Shown: positions 16,101-25,030, counted from the stretch's first letter. The stretch: 64,000 nt of DNA from Halanaerobiaceae bacterium (GCA_003553225.1 PWDW01000024.1:1-64000); one strand, 5' to 3'. Translations and numbers: made by a program. The notes: generated by a model not told the origin, from the letters alone.

Positions 16101-18369
16101 AAGATACAGAGATATGGAAAATTATTTATCAGAGATGCCCGCTCTTACAGAAGATAATTATCGAAAATTAAAAAACAAAAAAGAAGAACTTCAGTCAGAG
16201 CTGCAGGATAGGGAGATTGTTTTTTCTGATGATTTTAGAAAAAATGTAGAAGATAAATTTAAAGAATTTCGTGGTGAATATACCGAAAAATATTATCAGG
16301 AACATAATAAATTTTTTGCAGGAGAAAATTTTCAAAAATACAAAAAAATTAAAGAGAAGAAAAATTATCTTGTCTTATCTTATCTTTCTGATATTGAGAT
16401 GATTTCAGTTAAAAATGATTTTATAAAAGTAAAAAGATTACTGGCCAGGATTTTACGTCAGCAGTGCGGCAATCTAAAACAGCATTATTTAATGCAGAAT
16501 CCGGTCTGCAGATGTGGGTTTAAACCTGGAGATCGGCCGGAAATGGTTTCCCTGGAAGAAATATATGCCCTGATAAGCAGAGGAATAAATGAATATATGC
16601 AGAAACTGATAAGTGATGAATTTAGACCTCTTATTGAGGAATATCTGTCCGGAATGGAAGAAGTCGGCAAAAAAAGATTTGCCCGTCCTATTAGAGATTT
16701 ACTGTCAGCTGCCGATGAGATACAGACCGGTCAGCTTTCTGGGGAGATGATTGAACAACTTGAATCAATTTTGAACAGGAATATAATTAACAGAATAAAT
16801 CAGGCCCTAAAAGGCAATATTTCTCTGGAAGAAAGAGATCTGGAAGAACTTTATGAAAATTTAGTAGGCAGGAGTTTTGCTCCGGACCAGATTAGAAAGA
16901 TTTTCAATGAATGGCTGGAAGGGGACCAAAAGCTTGACCGGCACAGCTATATACGAATTATCACAAAGAAAGACAGAAAACAGCCTAAAAAAGAACAGCC
17001 CGTGGGAGATTATTTAATGGAATATTATCCCGAGCTGCTTAATTTGTTTGATGAAATGGGTTCAGAGCATTTTGTTTTTTATACTGCCCTCTGGGTCTGG
17101 AAAGATAACCATAATATATCCACTGCCAGTATTAAAGAAAAGTTTTCTTTTCCAGAAAAAATCAAAGCTGCAGATACAAAATTATATCATGAAATCTGGC
17201 AGCAGGTTCTTAATCAAGAACAAAATGATAAATTTGAGAACCACATCAAAGTTGGCCAAAAGATGAGAAAAATACTTGATTCGTTTCTGCTGGAGGATAA
17301 CAGGTTAGAAAGGCTGCTGGATCTTCTGTCATTAGAAGAGATAGAGGATATTACCACAGTTTTAAAAAACGAATTTATATCAGAAGAACTGCAAAAAAAG
17401 CTTATTTTACTTCTTTTTAAAACCGGAGAACAGATTTCCCGGCCCCGCTTTCGGGAAGATCTTGTTCCTGAGCTCAGATCAGAAGCTGAAAAGACGTCTG
17501 AGCCCGTTCACAGTTCAGCTTTGCAAACCACAGCTCTGTATTTAGATATTTGTTCGGTTCTTTCTTTTGTAGAAGATACATTTTTAGCCGATGAAAGTAA
17601 TGATGAAGTTAAAACAGAAGAATTTTATAAGAAATATATTTCGAATCTTGAATTTGACTTTTCTCATTTGATTTATCTTACCAGGGAATTAAATATTAAA
17701 TCAAAATTACCGCTTAACAGGTTAAAAAGGAAAATTGATCGGGTGCTGAATAATTTCTCTAAAAGATTTTCTACCTCTAAAGAAAAAATGGATATATCGG
17801 AATTAATTCTGGATCATTTTCCAGATTTGCTGGATAAGATAAGTTTCCAGCATAATTGTGTACTGCTGATGGATGGAATGAGGTGGGATACCTGGGAGAT
17901 AATAAGAGCTGAAATCAGAAAAGATATTCCCTTAAGAATAATTAATGAAGGAAGTATATATGCTCAGCAACCCACAAATACGGAAACCCAGATAAAAAAA
18001 CTGGAAGACAAAGGCTATCCGGGACAGATTATTAAACCCCGGGATTTTAAAATTGAAAATTTACAAAGCCAGGATGATTATGGGAAAAACAATATTACCC
18101 GATTTTCCTATATTGATGATCGGATCCATACTTCAAAAGACAATTATTATAATTTTATGCAGGAAATCATTTTTCATACCCAGAATAGATTGCTGCCTTT
18201 TATAAAAGAGCTGCCCTCCAGAACAGCAGTACTTATATTTTCTGACCACGGCTATCGTATTAATCATAAATTTTCAGAAAGGAATAAATTTGAAGAACCA
18301 CGCTATCTTCATGGTGGTGATAGTGCATTTGAAATTATTGTACCCTGGGCTCTGCTTTATCTGGTATAA
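13174..18369 (+). CDS. Giant BrxC/DUF6079-like ATPase fused to a PglZ-type phosphatase domain
   Basis: A 1731-residue cytoplasmic protein. The N-terminal third looks like the DUF6079/BrxC ATPase group: LIEVPEVRTVIQL opening, Walker A GNFGSGKS (residues 64-71) and Walker B LIILIDELSEF near 170-180. The middle (about 880-1100) is charged and helical with a C-R-C-G motif near 1110, perhaps a partial zinc site. The C-terminal 180 residues carry alkaline-phosphatase-superfamily motifs as in PglZ: LLMDGMRWDTW (near 1560, metal Asp), TNTETQ (near 1600, likely nucleophile Thr), FSDHGYR (near 1690) and RYLHGGDSAFEIIVP (near 1710). In BREX systems BrxC and PglZ are separate proteins. ATG at 13174 is chosen because GAGGTGG precedes it at good spacing. 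Function is inferred. Confidence 0.75.
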   Translation: MNKIKDLIEVPEVRTVIQLSDSQDPKLRKFLTHSFLLTGEAKKVLTSLFHNISKKAGKGFFLEGNFGSGKSHLLTIINLLLNYEDSWEPLLEQDDTGKLKKYKNEIKIKDFTTVNISLVEHSSSENLEDIIGRKLIDNFSSLSMYKDENTYLRKEFYQTLAQEFDNRNSEGLIILIDELSEFLRSKPDGRSFNEDIRYLQFMGEFVTGRSCWLMATLQEAIEKTGEITQEIFGKIKDRYPVHFHLSGTHIKQIVSKRLIKKKPGSEEIIENIYKKYSSSFKNWQVNKKQFIDLYPVNPLTISLLDNLKPLFSQHRGIIDFIHYRLRGDESRGIPAMLAEPASVLLNPDLIFDHFLDRLRERMETREYYEKVFRYYEQEISSILDEEDIDTGLRLIKLLTLFAVSPVEKEYTVSDMVHMVMEPITDLEAEVNYEYISDLLEKMYHHGAYLVRNNNHEADQVSYKLDLEADINRIIKEKTRFIRSNFFAEEERIFTRVGQIVDESYLPLSRLLEKSRSARSLTWQNTRRKGFFVLSAFTDITLKNISQVQKRLQEAVLNSEDIPEDFIIFAGYPLKVEEQKEYLKEVILPELDAEIRSAFCFWLPREAEKKEFLREVLARQLLYEQYENKDGETSNKVQTRLSSLLQKDAQQAAAVFRDSFFEGVIIDGNGENILSDQDRGPVSFNKFFNKIAQQILNKRYSSHVEIAPYRSVLNKSQLNRLAGHFLEQGVITEQEAQDRGVLNIIEDFLQPMGLIKKRSSKIRLDLNPGENPLIREFFALLEREKTDINDIFCTLRRSSWGLCNQQFILLNLVLLFGGYITAYSEHQKIALNQLNVYNFDRIKYIGPGEIVNEEFQEILQKCDLLPPRFKKQPFSLPVQKQMWDYITEWKRDYDQKVDDLNTKISTLQPENGFSFLDDNEINKIFNKLNDLLSEIKVSYSAEEGLERFAAFYRSSPNIDRYRERFEKLSQFFTEYIERYRDMENYLSEMPALTEDNYRKLKNKKEELQSELQDREIVFSDDFRKNVEDKFKEFRGEYTEKYYQEHNKFFAGENFQKYKKIKEKKNYLVLSYLSDIEMISVKNDFIKVKRLLARILRQQCGNLKQHYLMQNPVCRCGFKPGDRPEMVSLEEIYALISRGINEYMQKLISDEFRPLIEEYLSGMEEVGKKRFARPIRDLLSAADEIQTGQLSGEMIEQLESILNRNIINRINQALKGNISLEERDLEELYENLVGRSFAPDQIRKIFNEWLEGDQKLDRHSYIRIITKKDRKQPKKEQPVGDYLMEYYPELLNLFDEMGSEHFVFYTALWVWKDNHNISTASIKEKFSFPEKIKAADTKLYHEIWQQVLNQEQNDKFENHIKVGQKMRKILDSFLLEDNRLERLLDLLSLEEIEDITTVLKNEFISEELQKKLILLLFKTGEQISRPRFREDLVPELRSEAEKTSEPVHSSALQTTALYLDICSVLSFVEDTFLADESNDEVKTEEFYKKYISNLEFDFSHLIYLTRELNIKSKLPLNRLKRKIDRVLNNFSKRFSTSKEKMDISELILDHFPDLLDKISFQHNCVLLMDGMRWDTWEIIRAEIRKDIPLRIINEGSIYAQQPTNTETQIKKLEDKGYPGQIIKPRDFKIENLQSQDDYGKNNITRFSYIDDRIHTSKDNYYNFMQEIIFHTQNRLLPFIKELPSRTAVLIFSDHGYRINHKFSERNKFEEPRYLHGGDSAFEIIVPWALLYLV

Positions 18370-18534
18370 CTCGTTTGTTATTGGGTTTTCTGCTGGATAA
18401 ATAATTATCCTGAAGAAAAAATAAATGAGATGAATAAAAGGATTATACATATTTTTATTGAATATTTATAGTGTGGTAATAAATTTACTGCAGCTGCTAT
18501 TTATAAAGAAAAGTAAAGGGGTGCAGGTTTTTTT

Positions 18535-19935
18535 ATGGGTAAGAAAACAGGTATTAATAATCATAATAATATTAAATTTACAGAGCTTTATCAGGAATTT
18601 AAAGACAGCAAATTTTACACTAAGCTGTCTTTAGAATCTTTGAGATTTTGTGAAGAGTCAATAAAATTTTTTGTTAACTACCTTAACGAAAAATTTAATC
18701 AGGAGCCCGAAGAATGGGATGCTTTTAGTATTCGCGCTGTAATAGAAAAAGCAGCCCATTTAAATATTAACAACAATTTTTTCACATTTTTTATTGAGAT
18801 AATTCCTCAATTTCTGGAGTTTATGGAGAGCAAATCATATATAGATAAAGACTCTTCTAATCTGTCTGCTGTTGTGGAGATGTATGCTCAAAAAGACATA
18901 GAGAAAAAAAGCTATTTAGCCGAAGATGATAAAACAGATGCAGAAAATGAGCTTCTGAAAGCAGTCCTGGTTGACATTTTAAGGGATAATAACAGCCCCC
19001 AGGATACAGAGGATACTAGAGGAAAAATGAGAAAAAACAATTTCCGGGAAAGCCATAACAGTTTTAAGGAACAGCCTTCCGGTTACTGGGAAGCCCAATA
19101 TGTTCATCAGAGCAAAGATATGGTTATAAAGAAGCTTCTTTCTTTTAGAGAAATAATTCAGGATCATGATAAAATGAGCACCAATTATATCCTGCTATTC
19201 TGGTTAAAAGAGGAAAATCCAACATCTGTGAAGGGCAATTTTTTGATTAATGATAAGCAAATAGTGGTACGTTCACATCGGCAGGATTTTTTTGGAGAAG
19301 CCTGTGATTTAATTGAAGACCTTTTTTCTTTTACTGTTATGTTAAAAGAAAAGAAAAAAATAATTCCTGAAGAGGAGAAGATGAACAGTATACTACATGC
19401 CGGCCAGAGAAGTGATGAAGAATCTGATTTGATAGTCGATATGTTTTTAAATACTCCCCTGGATAGGGAGGAGCTGGGAGAGGTAACTCCCCTTGAGCTT
19501 GCCGAAAACCGAGAAGGTCAGGAAATTCTTAGATATTATATTGAAATCATGGAGCTAAGAGTTCATTTGATTTCAGAAGAAGATGTTCTAAATGAAGAGG
19601 AAATTAAAAAAATCAAAAACAAACTTGGCCTTGATTCCACACAGACAGTGCTTCTGAAAGATGAGATTGAGCGACTGCTTGTAAATAATAACCAGCCGGA
19701 AAGTGAAGGTGAATTTGTCAGCAGCTGTATTGTTCTCTGGCGGGATTTTATCAAATCAGCAGATGATTTGGGAGGCCACCCCGGCAGCTGGGCGGCTGCT
19801 TTAGAATATTTAACAGGTCTGCTGGGAAATTATACATTTACCCAGCAGGAGATTGGAAACAAGTATGGAGTTACGGCCCAAACAATTTCTCGTAAGTACA
19901 GACAGATTGCAGCTGAACTGGGAATACCATTATAA
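18535..19935 (+). CDS. Hypothetical protein with C-terminal helix-turn-helix
   Basis: A 466-residue acidic protein without a clear family. The C-terminal 70 residues read as HPGSWAAALEYLTGLL followed by FTQQEIGNKYGVTAQTISRKYRQIAAELGI, a helix-turn-helix like those at the end of DUF6398/SEC-C-associated proteins; that resemblance is from memory. The N-terminal part (residues 15-100) is helical with FCEESIKFFVNYLNEKF, somewhat like an integrase SAM-like domain; residues 125-260 are polar. AAAGGGG lies upstream of the ATG at rather long spacing. It follows the ATPase-PglZ gene after 165 bases on the same strand and could be its regulator or an independent gene. Confidence 0.6.
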   Translation: MGKKTGINNHNNIKFTELYQEFKDSKFYTKLSLESLRFCEESIKFFVNYLNEKFNQEPEEWDAFSIRAVIEKAAHLNINNNFFTFFIEIIPQFLEFMESKSYIDKDSSNLSAVVEMYAQKDIEKKSYLAEDDKTDAENELLKAVLVDILRDNNSPQDTEDTRGKMRKNNFRESHNSFKEQPSGYWEAQYVHQSKDMVIKKLLSFREIIQDHDKMSTNYILLFWLKEENPTSVKGNFLINDKQIVVRSHRQDFFGEACDLIEDLFSFTVMLKEKKKIIPEEEKMNSILHAGQRSDEESDLIVDMFLNTPLDREELGEVTPLELAENREGQEILRYYIEIMELRVHLISEEDVLNEEEIKKIKNKLGLDSTQTVLLKDEIERLLVNNNQPESEGEFVSSCIVLWRDFIKSADDLGGHPGSWAAALEYLTGLLGNYTFTQQEIGNKYGVTAQTISRKYRQIAAELGIPL

Positions 19936-19988
19936 CAAATTTATTTCTTAAAATATATATGATAATTAATAAAAACAGAGGTGATAAA

Positions 19989-21185
19989 ATGAGAAGCATT
20001 GGGACACATGTGCGTGGAATCAGGGCCCCGATTATTAAAGAAGGAGATGATGTGGTTGATATTGCTGTTGATTCCCTTAAAAACTCATGGGAAAGTGAAG
20101 GATATTCACTGAAGGATAAAGATGTGGTGGGTATTACAGAATCATTTGTAGCTCGAGCTCAGGGCAACTATATTACAGTTGATGATATAGCTCAAAAAAT
20201 AAAAGAAAAATATTCCCGAAGTGTGGGGATTATATTTCCCATTTTAAGTCGTAATCGTTTTTCTTTAATATTGAAAGGTATTGCTCGTAGTAACAGGGAT
20301 ATATATCTACAGCTTAGTTACCCGGATGATGAAGTGGGTAATTCACTTTTACAGGAAGAAAAGATCGAAGAACTGGGCATAAACCCTTATACTGATGTGA
20401 TTAGTGAAGAGGAATATTACCGTCATTTCGGTGATTTTGAACATCCCTTCACAGGAATAAATTATGTGGGATATTATAGAAATATTATAGAAAAAGAAGT
20501 CTCATCAGAAACCGAGGTTAAAATAATATTATCCAACAGAGTCAATACTATCCTGGATTATACTAAAGATGTTCTGGCTGCGGATATTCATACCCGTTTC
20601 AAAACCAAAAGGAAATTGAAAGGTCAGGGGGCCCGGACAGTATATGGTCTTGATGATCTGTTTACTGAACCAGAGAATAAAAAGGGTTATAATCCAAAAT
20701 ATGGACTTCTGGGTTCTAATAAAGCCTCTGAAGAAAGACTAAAACTTTTCCCCAAAAACGGGGAAAAGGTAGTTAATGAAATTCAAAAAAAACTTCATGA
20801 TCTTACAGGCCGAAATGTTGAAGTGATGATTTTTGGGGATGGTGCTTTTAAAGATCCGGTGGGCAAGATATGGGAGCTCGCTGACCCGGTAGTTTCTCCA
20901 GCATACACATCGGGGCTGGACGGAACTCCCAATGAAGTCAAGTTAAAATATCTGGCTGATAATAAGCTAAATGACCTTAATGATCAGCATTTACTGGATA
21001 CCATTAAAAAAGAAATAAAACAAAAAGAAGATAATCTGGTTGGGGAAAACAAATCACAGGGAACCCCCCCCCGCCAGCTCACAGATTTGCTGGGCAGCTT
21101 ATGTGATTTAGCCTGTGGAAGTGGGGATAAAGGTACTCCTATTATATTGATACAGGGCTATTTTGACAGTCTGGCAGAAAATTAA
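19989..21185 (+). CDS. CofE/FbiB-like glutamate ligase (F420-0:gamma-glutamyl ligase family)
   Basis: A 398-residue protein of the COG1478 family. The opening [29 protein letters not shown], the [21 protein letters not shown] segment, the central VGYYRNII and the late [22 protein letters not shown] are family hallmarks. CofE adds glutamate to coenzyme F420-0 using GTP. Such long Firmicute members occur in organisms not known to make F420, so the acceptor may be something else. The ATG at 19989 has AGAGGTG six bases upstream and starts at the conserved region. No other F420 gene is in the window. It ends 12 bases before a convergent gene. Confidence 0.8.
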   Translation: MRSIGTHVRGIRAPIIKEGDDVVDIAVDSLKNSWESEGYSLKDKDVVGITESFVARAQGNYITVDDIAQKIKEKYSRSVGIIFPILSRNRFSLILKGIARSNRDIYLQLSYPDDEVGNSLLQEEKIEELGINPYTDVISEEEYYRHFGDFEHPFTGINYVGYYRNIIEKEVSSETEVKIILSNRVNTILDYTKDVLAADIHTRFKTKRKLKGQGARTVYGLDDLFTEPENKKGYNPKYGLLGSNKASEERLKLFPKNGEKVVNEIQKKLHDLTGRNVEVMIFGDGAFKDPVGKIWELADPVVSPAYTSGLDGTPNEVKLKYLADNKLNDLNDQHLLDTIKKEIKQKEDNLVGENKSQGTPPRQLTDLLGSLCDLACGSGDKGTPIILIQGYFDSLAEN

Positions 21186-21196
21186 GCTATTTGTTT

Positions 21197-21478
21197 TTAA
21201 TCATCTTTCTTCATTTTTTTAACTGCTCCTGATTCGGCATCAACATGAAAAATTTTATAGATCCGGGGCAGCTGGCCGGTTTTTTCTGTAAGACGGGCAC
21301 TGGTTGGTTGAGCTCCCCCCAGCAGCTGAGGGTCGTTCCAGCCCAGTTTAACCAGCCAGGTTGTACCATCATCGGAAAGCTCAACTTCTTCAACCCTCAG
21401 GGCTTCCAGTTTTTGATCATCATTTATATATTCGGCAAAACTGGTGGCGGCTTCAACTGCTTTTTTGGCGTCAATCAT
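21197..21478 (-). CDS. Small PepSY-like hypothetical protein
   Basis: A 93-residue soluble protein starting MIDAKKAVEAATSFAEYI, with a central KVEEVELSDDGTTWLVKLGW-like strand pair and a final IYKIFHVDAESGAVKKMKK. The helix followed by strands and the D-A-x-S-G-x-V ending resemble PepSY or cystatin-fold domains, but I cannot assign a family firmly. There is no signal peptide. AAAGGAGGC precedes the ATG. It follows nagB on the same strand by 87 bases and may be cotranscribed. Confidence 0.6.
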   Translation of the reverse strand: MIDAKKAVEAATSFAEYINDDQKLEALRVEEVELSDDGTTWLVKLGWNDPQLLGGAQPTSARLTEKTGQLPRIYKIFHVDAESGAVKKMKKDD

Positions 21479-21565
21479 ATTAAGCCTCCTTTTTATAAAT
21501 AGTTAACATACCGGTAACTGTTTTTATAATATTTTTATCCAGCTCAGTTTGAGTATAACTTAAAA

Positions 21566-22291
21566 TCAAAGTAAAGAAGCCGCTTTTTCGTCCAGTATTA
21601 AAATAAGCTCAGGATGGGTCTGCAGCAGAGTAGATGGTGTGGCTGTTGTTACATAATCACTTACAGTTTTTTTTATGGCTTCAGCTTTGTCCCGACCACT
21701 GGCCAAAAGGATTATTCTTTTGGCTTTGAGGATAGTTGAAATACCAACTGTTAGAGCCTTGCGGGGCACATCCTCTTTACTATCAAAAAAACGGCTGTTA
21801 CTTTTAATTGTTTCTTCTTTAAGATTTACCAGATGAGTGGTCACGTTTAACTTATCTCCAGGTTCATTAAATCCGATATGACCATTAGTTCCAATACCCA
21901 GTATCTGAAGGTCAATTCCCCCACATTGTTTTATTTTTTGTTCATAATTTTTGCATTCCTGTTCTACATTTTCAGCAGTTCCATCAAGTAAATGAACATT
22001 GTTATTTTTGATATTAATATGGTTGAACAGATTAGTTTTCATGTAGTGATGGTAACTCTGGGGGTTATCTGGTTTAATGGGATAGTATTCATCCAGATTA
22101 AAGGTTTTAACCCGGGAAAAATCAATGTCATCATTTTCATACATTTTTATCAGATTTTTGTACATTCCCAGAGGTGTACTACCAGTTGCCAGTCCAAGTA
22201 CACAGTCAGGTTGAAGATGAATTAAACTGGATGTGAACAGGGCAGCCTGTTTGCTCATTTGCTGGTAATTTTCTTTGACAATAATACGCAC
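21566..22291 (-). CDS. nagB: Glucosamine-6-phosphate deaminase
   Basis: A 241-residue enzyme that converts glucosamine-6-phosphate to fructose-6-phosphate and ammonia, linking amino-sugar breakdown to glycolysis. Phosphate-binding LGLATGSTPLGMY (residues 34-46), the catalytic DEYYPI and the ILGIGTNGHIGFNEPG block with catalytic His are all present. Length is normal for the Firmicute NagB type. No nagA is in the window. The GH18 gene and DUF401 permease nearby support a role in chitin or peptidoglycan-derived sugar use. Confidence 0.92.
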   Translation of the reverse strand: MRIIVKENYQQMSKQAALFTSSLIHLQPDCVLGLATGSTPLGMYKNLIKMYENDDIDFSRVKTFNLDEYYPIKPDNPQSYHHYMKTNLFNHINIKNNNVHLLDGTAENVEQECKNYEQKIKQCGGIDLQILGIGTNGHIGFNEPGDKLNVTTHLVNLKEETIKSNSRFFDSKEDVPRKALTVGISTILKAKRIILLASGRDKAEAIKKTVSDYVTTATPSTLLQTHPELILILDEKAASLL

Positions 22292-22453
22292 TATTCTCCC
22301 TCCTGTTTTTAATATAATTTCTTATTAACTTCTTATTATTAGATAAAAATAGAAAACTGCTGTGTGCTCTAAATCTATTTTTTTAGGTTCAATGAATATT
22401 TTCCGTAAATAGGGCCTGATAATTTAATTAGTTTGGGGATAAGCTAAAGAAAG

Positions 22454-23692
22454 CTATAGGATGAGCACCTGGATGATGCCCATAAACAGCATTGTTAGAG
22501 CCGGAATAGATAATTTTTTGTATATAAAGCTGAAGTCAGTGACAAAGTATTCTTTCGTTAAAATCAGACAGAGATGTATGGGGGACAAAAGATATCCCAG
22601 AAAAGAAGCTGTAAATAACAAAGAGATATAGGGCCCGGCTCCAGCAGCAGGCATTAAAGGAGCAAAAATCGGTATTAATATCCCCATAGAAGCTGTATTA
22701 ACCCCCAGAAGATAACCGGGCAAAAGTCCTAAAAATACTATCATCACTACCAGTGGTAAACCAGTAGTGGTTAAAAAAGCTGCAATTATTTCTACCACAC
22801 CACTGGCTTCAATCATTTCTTTGAAAGTCATAACTCCGAATATTAAGGCCAGCATGTTGTAATTGGTTCCTTTTATGAAAAATTCTTTTGTTCTGGAAAT
22901 ATATTCTTTCAGATAATTATCTGAGGATAAATTTCGGCCGAGGCCGATAAACAGGCCGATAAAAACGGCCAGATAGAAAGGGACCCCCAGCACAATTGCC
23001 AAAATCAATATTGATAATATAGGAGAAAAACTCAATATGAACTTTAATATATTTCTAAACAGGGACCCTGATTCAAAGTTATTGGTTCCATAATCAAGAC
23101 CCTTAAAATAGATAAAGTAAGCTGCAGTAAAGCCCAGCAGCATGATCAAAAAATTATATTTAATTATTGTCATAATATCAACTTCAAAAAGCTGACTGGT
23201 GATTATGATTGTGGGCTGCAGAGGATAAATAAAAAACCCAATATGCCGATAAAAGATATTGACCACTGTTTTTTGATCATTATTTAAGTTTATTTTATCA
23301 CCACTCTTATCAACCATAGGAGCGGAAATAATGGCTCCTCCGGGGAAATTAATGGTACCCATCATGGCCGGCATTAGCATGCTCAATAATTTACCATTCT
23401 GAAAAATTTTAAATAGAGAATTAATTATTTTATCCATATCCCCGGTTAGTTTAAACAGATAACCAAAACCACTAACTACCATTACTACCACCATTAATTC
23501 CAGAGTAACCGGATCTGTGATAACATTAAGGCCGGTTTGCAAAAATTCAGCAGGCTGCAGCCGGGCAAAAAGCCCAATTAATAAGGAACCTATCAGCAGG
23601 GCAAATCCCATATCTATATCTCGAGAATTTAAAAAAAGTACCAGGATAAAAGCAAGGACAACTCCCAGAAGATTCAAAATTAAAGCCCCCAT
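22454..23692 (-). CDS. DUF401 family membrane permease
   Basis: A 412-residue polytopic membrane protein of the DUF401 group, related to anion and TRAP-like permeases. Around ten hydrophobic helices are visible; GTINFPGGAIISAPMVDK (near residue 110) and LLPGYLLGVNTASMGILIPIF (near 330) are the conserved re-entrant-type segments. The substrate is unknown. Its position upstream of nagB on the same strand (163 bases) suggests transport of a sugar-related compound, an inference only. A pair of perfect 19-bp direct repeats lies 55-98 bases upstream. Confidence 0.75.
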   Translation of the reverse strand: MGALILNLLGVVLAFILVLFLNSRDIDMGFALLIGSLLIGLFARLQPAEFLQTGLNVITDPVTLELMVVVMVVSGFGYLFKLTGDMDKIINSLFKIFQNGKLLSMLMPAMMGTINFPGGAIISAPMVDKSGDKINLNNDQKTVVNIFYRHIGFFIYPLQPTIIITSQLFEVDIMTIIKYNFLIMLLGFTAAYFIYFKGLDYGTNNFESGSLFRNILKFILSFSPILSILILAIVLGVPFYLAVFIGLFIGLGRNLSSDNYLKEYISRTKEFFIKGTNYNMLALIFGVMTFKEMIEASGVVEIIAAFLTTTGLPLVVMIVFLGLLPGYLLGVNTASMGILIPIFAPLMPAAGAGPYISLLFTASFLGYLLSPIHLCLILTKEYFVTDFSFIYKKLSIPALTMLFMGIIQVLIL

Positions 23693-23746
23693 CTATATAT
23701 ATTGATTGTCTTTATTATGCATATTTTGTTTATACTATCATATTAA

Positions 23747-23790
23747 AGAATGATAATTCAACTTATGTACCAGAATGATAATTCAACTTA
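23747..23790. repeat. Perfect 19-bp direct repeat, 25-bp period (possible operator)
   Basis: AGAATGATAATTCAACTTA occurs at 23747-23765 and again at 23772-23790. It lies in the divergent region, 55-98 bases before the DUF401 start. Read on the minus strand each copy supplies a TTGAAT box that could act as -35. Repressor or activator sites are likely but the regulator is unknown. Confidence 0.7.
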
Positions 23791-23853
23791 AACCTCTAAT
23801 CTGTTTTTTTATCCCTCCTCATGTAATAGTTGCTAACTTTTTATACTTATTTT

Positions 23854-23882
23854 TTGCCGTATATAGATATTGCTATTAAAAT
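23854..23882 (+). promoter_or_regulatory. Candidate promoter for the GH18 gene
   Basis: TTGCCG (23854-23859), 17-base spacer, TAAAAT (23877-23882); a second -10-like TATAAT lies a few bases on. The region before (23701-23853) holds only the direct repeats. Confidence 0.35.
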
Positions 23883-23995
23883 CGTTTATAATAATATATG
23901 AAATAACACTATGAACTGAATTATATTAAATTCATGCTCATAATAAGGGGATATAGGAGTTTAATTAAATTAATATTAATTAATGGAGGGTTAAA

Positions 23996-25030
23996 ATGAC
24001 AAACAAAAAAGATTATATTCTGGCCGCTTATTCGGGAGATGAAAGTGTTGATCATTTAAGTGGGGATGATCTGGAAAAATTGACTCATATCAATCATTTT
24101 GCCGCCGGATTGGCAGATGGCAAAATAGATGAAAAAAGTGTTGGTGGATTAGATGATATAGAAAAACTTAAAAATTTTGATGTAGATATTTTAATTTCTA
24201 TAGGAGGGTGGGGAGTGGATGGATTTTCTCAGGCGGCTTCTACCTCCCGGGGAAGAAAAAGACTGGCAGAATCTATTGTAAATTTTGTTGATAAACATAA
24301 TTTTGATGGTATAGATCTTGACTGGGAATATCCCGGTATTCCTGGGGGTGGTATTGCCGCCAGCCCAGATGACAAAAAGAATTTTACTCTTCTGTTGAAA
24401 AAAATCAGGCAGCTGCTGGATGATCTGGAACATAAAAAAAACAGGCATCTGCTGCTGACTATTGCCGCAGGTGCTTATCAAAAATGTGCTGAAAATATGG
24501 AGCTGGAAAAAATTACTGAAAAATATCTAGATTTTATTAACTTAATGACCTATGATATGGGCAGTTCCCGTGAAATAACGGGTCATCATACAAATCTTTA
24601 TGCCCCTGAATTTGCCCCTGATGATTATTGTGTACAGAAAGCGGTTGATATATACAAAAAGAGAGGAGTTCCTTCCGCAAAACTTGTTATCGGAGGAGCA
24701 TTTTATGGTCATTCCTGGCAGGGTGTAGAAAACACAAACAATGGTTTAAATCAACCTGCAGAAACTGATGGGGGTACTTTTCATGATTTTTCTGAAATTG
24801 CTGATGAATATATGAACAAAGATCAGTTTAATAGATACTGGGATGAAAAGGCCTGTGCTCCTTATCTTTTCAATGGTGAAAAATTCTTAAGTTATGATGA
24901 TGAAGAATCACTTCGGGAAAAAGTTAAATTTGTAAAAGAAAAAAACCTGGGGGGGATGATGTATTTTATACATCATGCTGATTATAAGGGTCTGCTTTTG
25001 GAGGCTCTTTTTGATGAATTTCAAAAATAG
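23996..25030 (+). CDS. Glycoside hydrolase family 18 protein, no signal peptide
   Basis: A 344-residue GH18 enzyme. The catalytic motif DxxDxDxE is present as FDGIDLDWEYPG (near residue 100), with the preceding strand ILISIGGWG and the substrate-binding LMTYDMGSS; the C-terminal LGGMMYFIHHADYKG is the last barrel strand. Family members hydrolyse chitin or related N-acetylglucosamine polymers by a substrate-assisted mechanism. There is no signal peptide, so it should act on imported oligosaccharides in the cytoplasm. GGAGGG precedes the ATG. The next gene follows after 35 bases. Confidence 0.88.
   Translation: MTNKKDYILAAYSGDESVDHLSGDDLEKLTHINHFAAGLADGKIDEKSVGGLDDIEKLKNFDVDILISIGGWGVDGFSQAASTSRGRKRLAESIVNFVDKHNFDGIDLDWEYPGIPGGGIAASPDDKKNFTLLLKKIRQLLDDLEHKKNRHLLLTIAAGAYQKCAENMELEKITEKYLDFINLMTYDMGSSREITGHHTNLYAPEFAPDDYCVQKAVDIYKKRGVPSAKLVIGGAFYGHSWQGVENTNNGLNQPAETDGGTFHDFSEIADEYMNKDQFNRYWDEKACAPYLFNGEKFLSYDDEESLREKVKFVKEKNLGGMMYFIHHADYKGLLLEALFDEFQK

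Noticed and set aside
13211-17266. Many opposite-strand or out-of-frame open frames inside the ATPase-PglZ gene
   Set aside because: They lack ribosome-binding sites and family motifs and are fully covered by a convincing gene.
18619-18700. Tyrosine recombinase signature in the N-terminus of the HTH protein
   Set aside because: Only a loose SAM-like helical pattern; the catalytic R-H-R-Y residues are absent.
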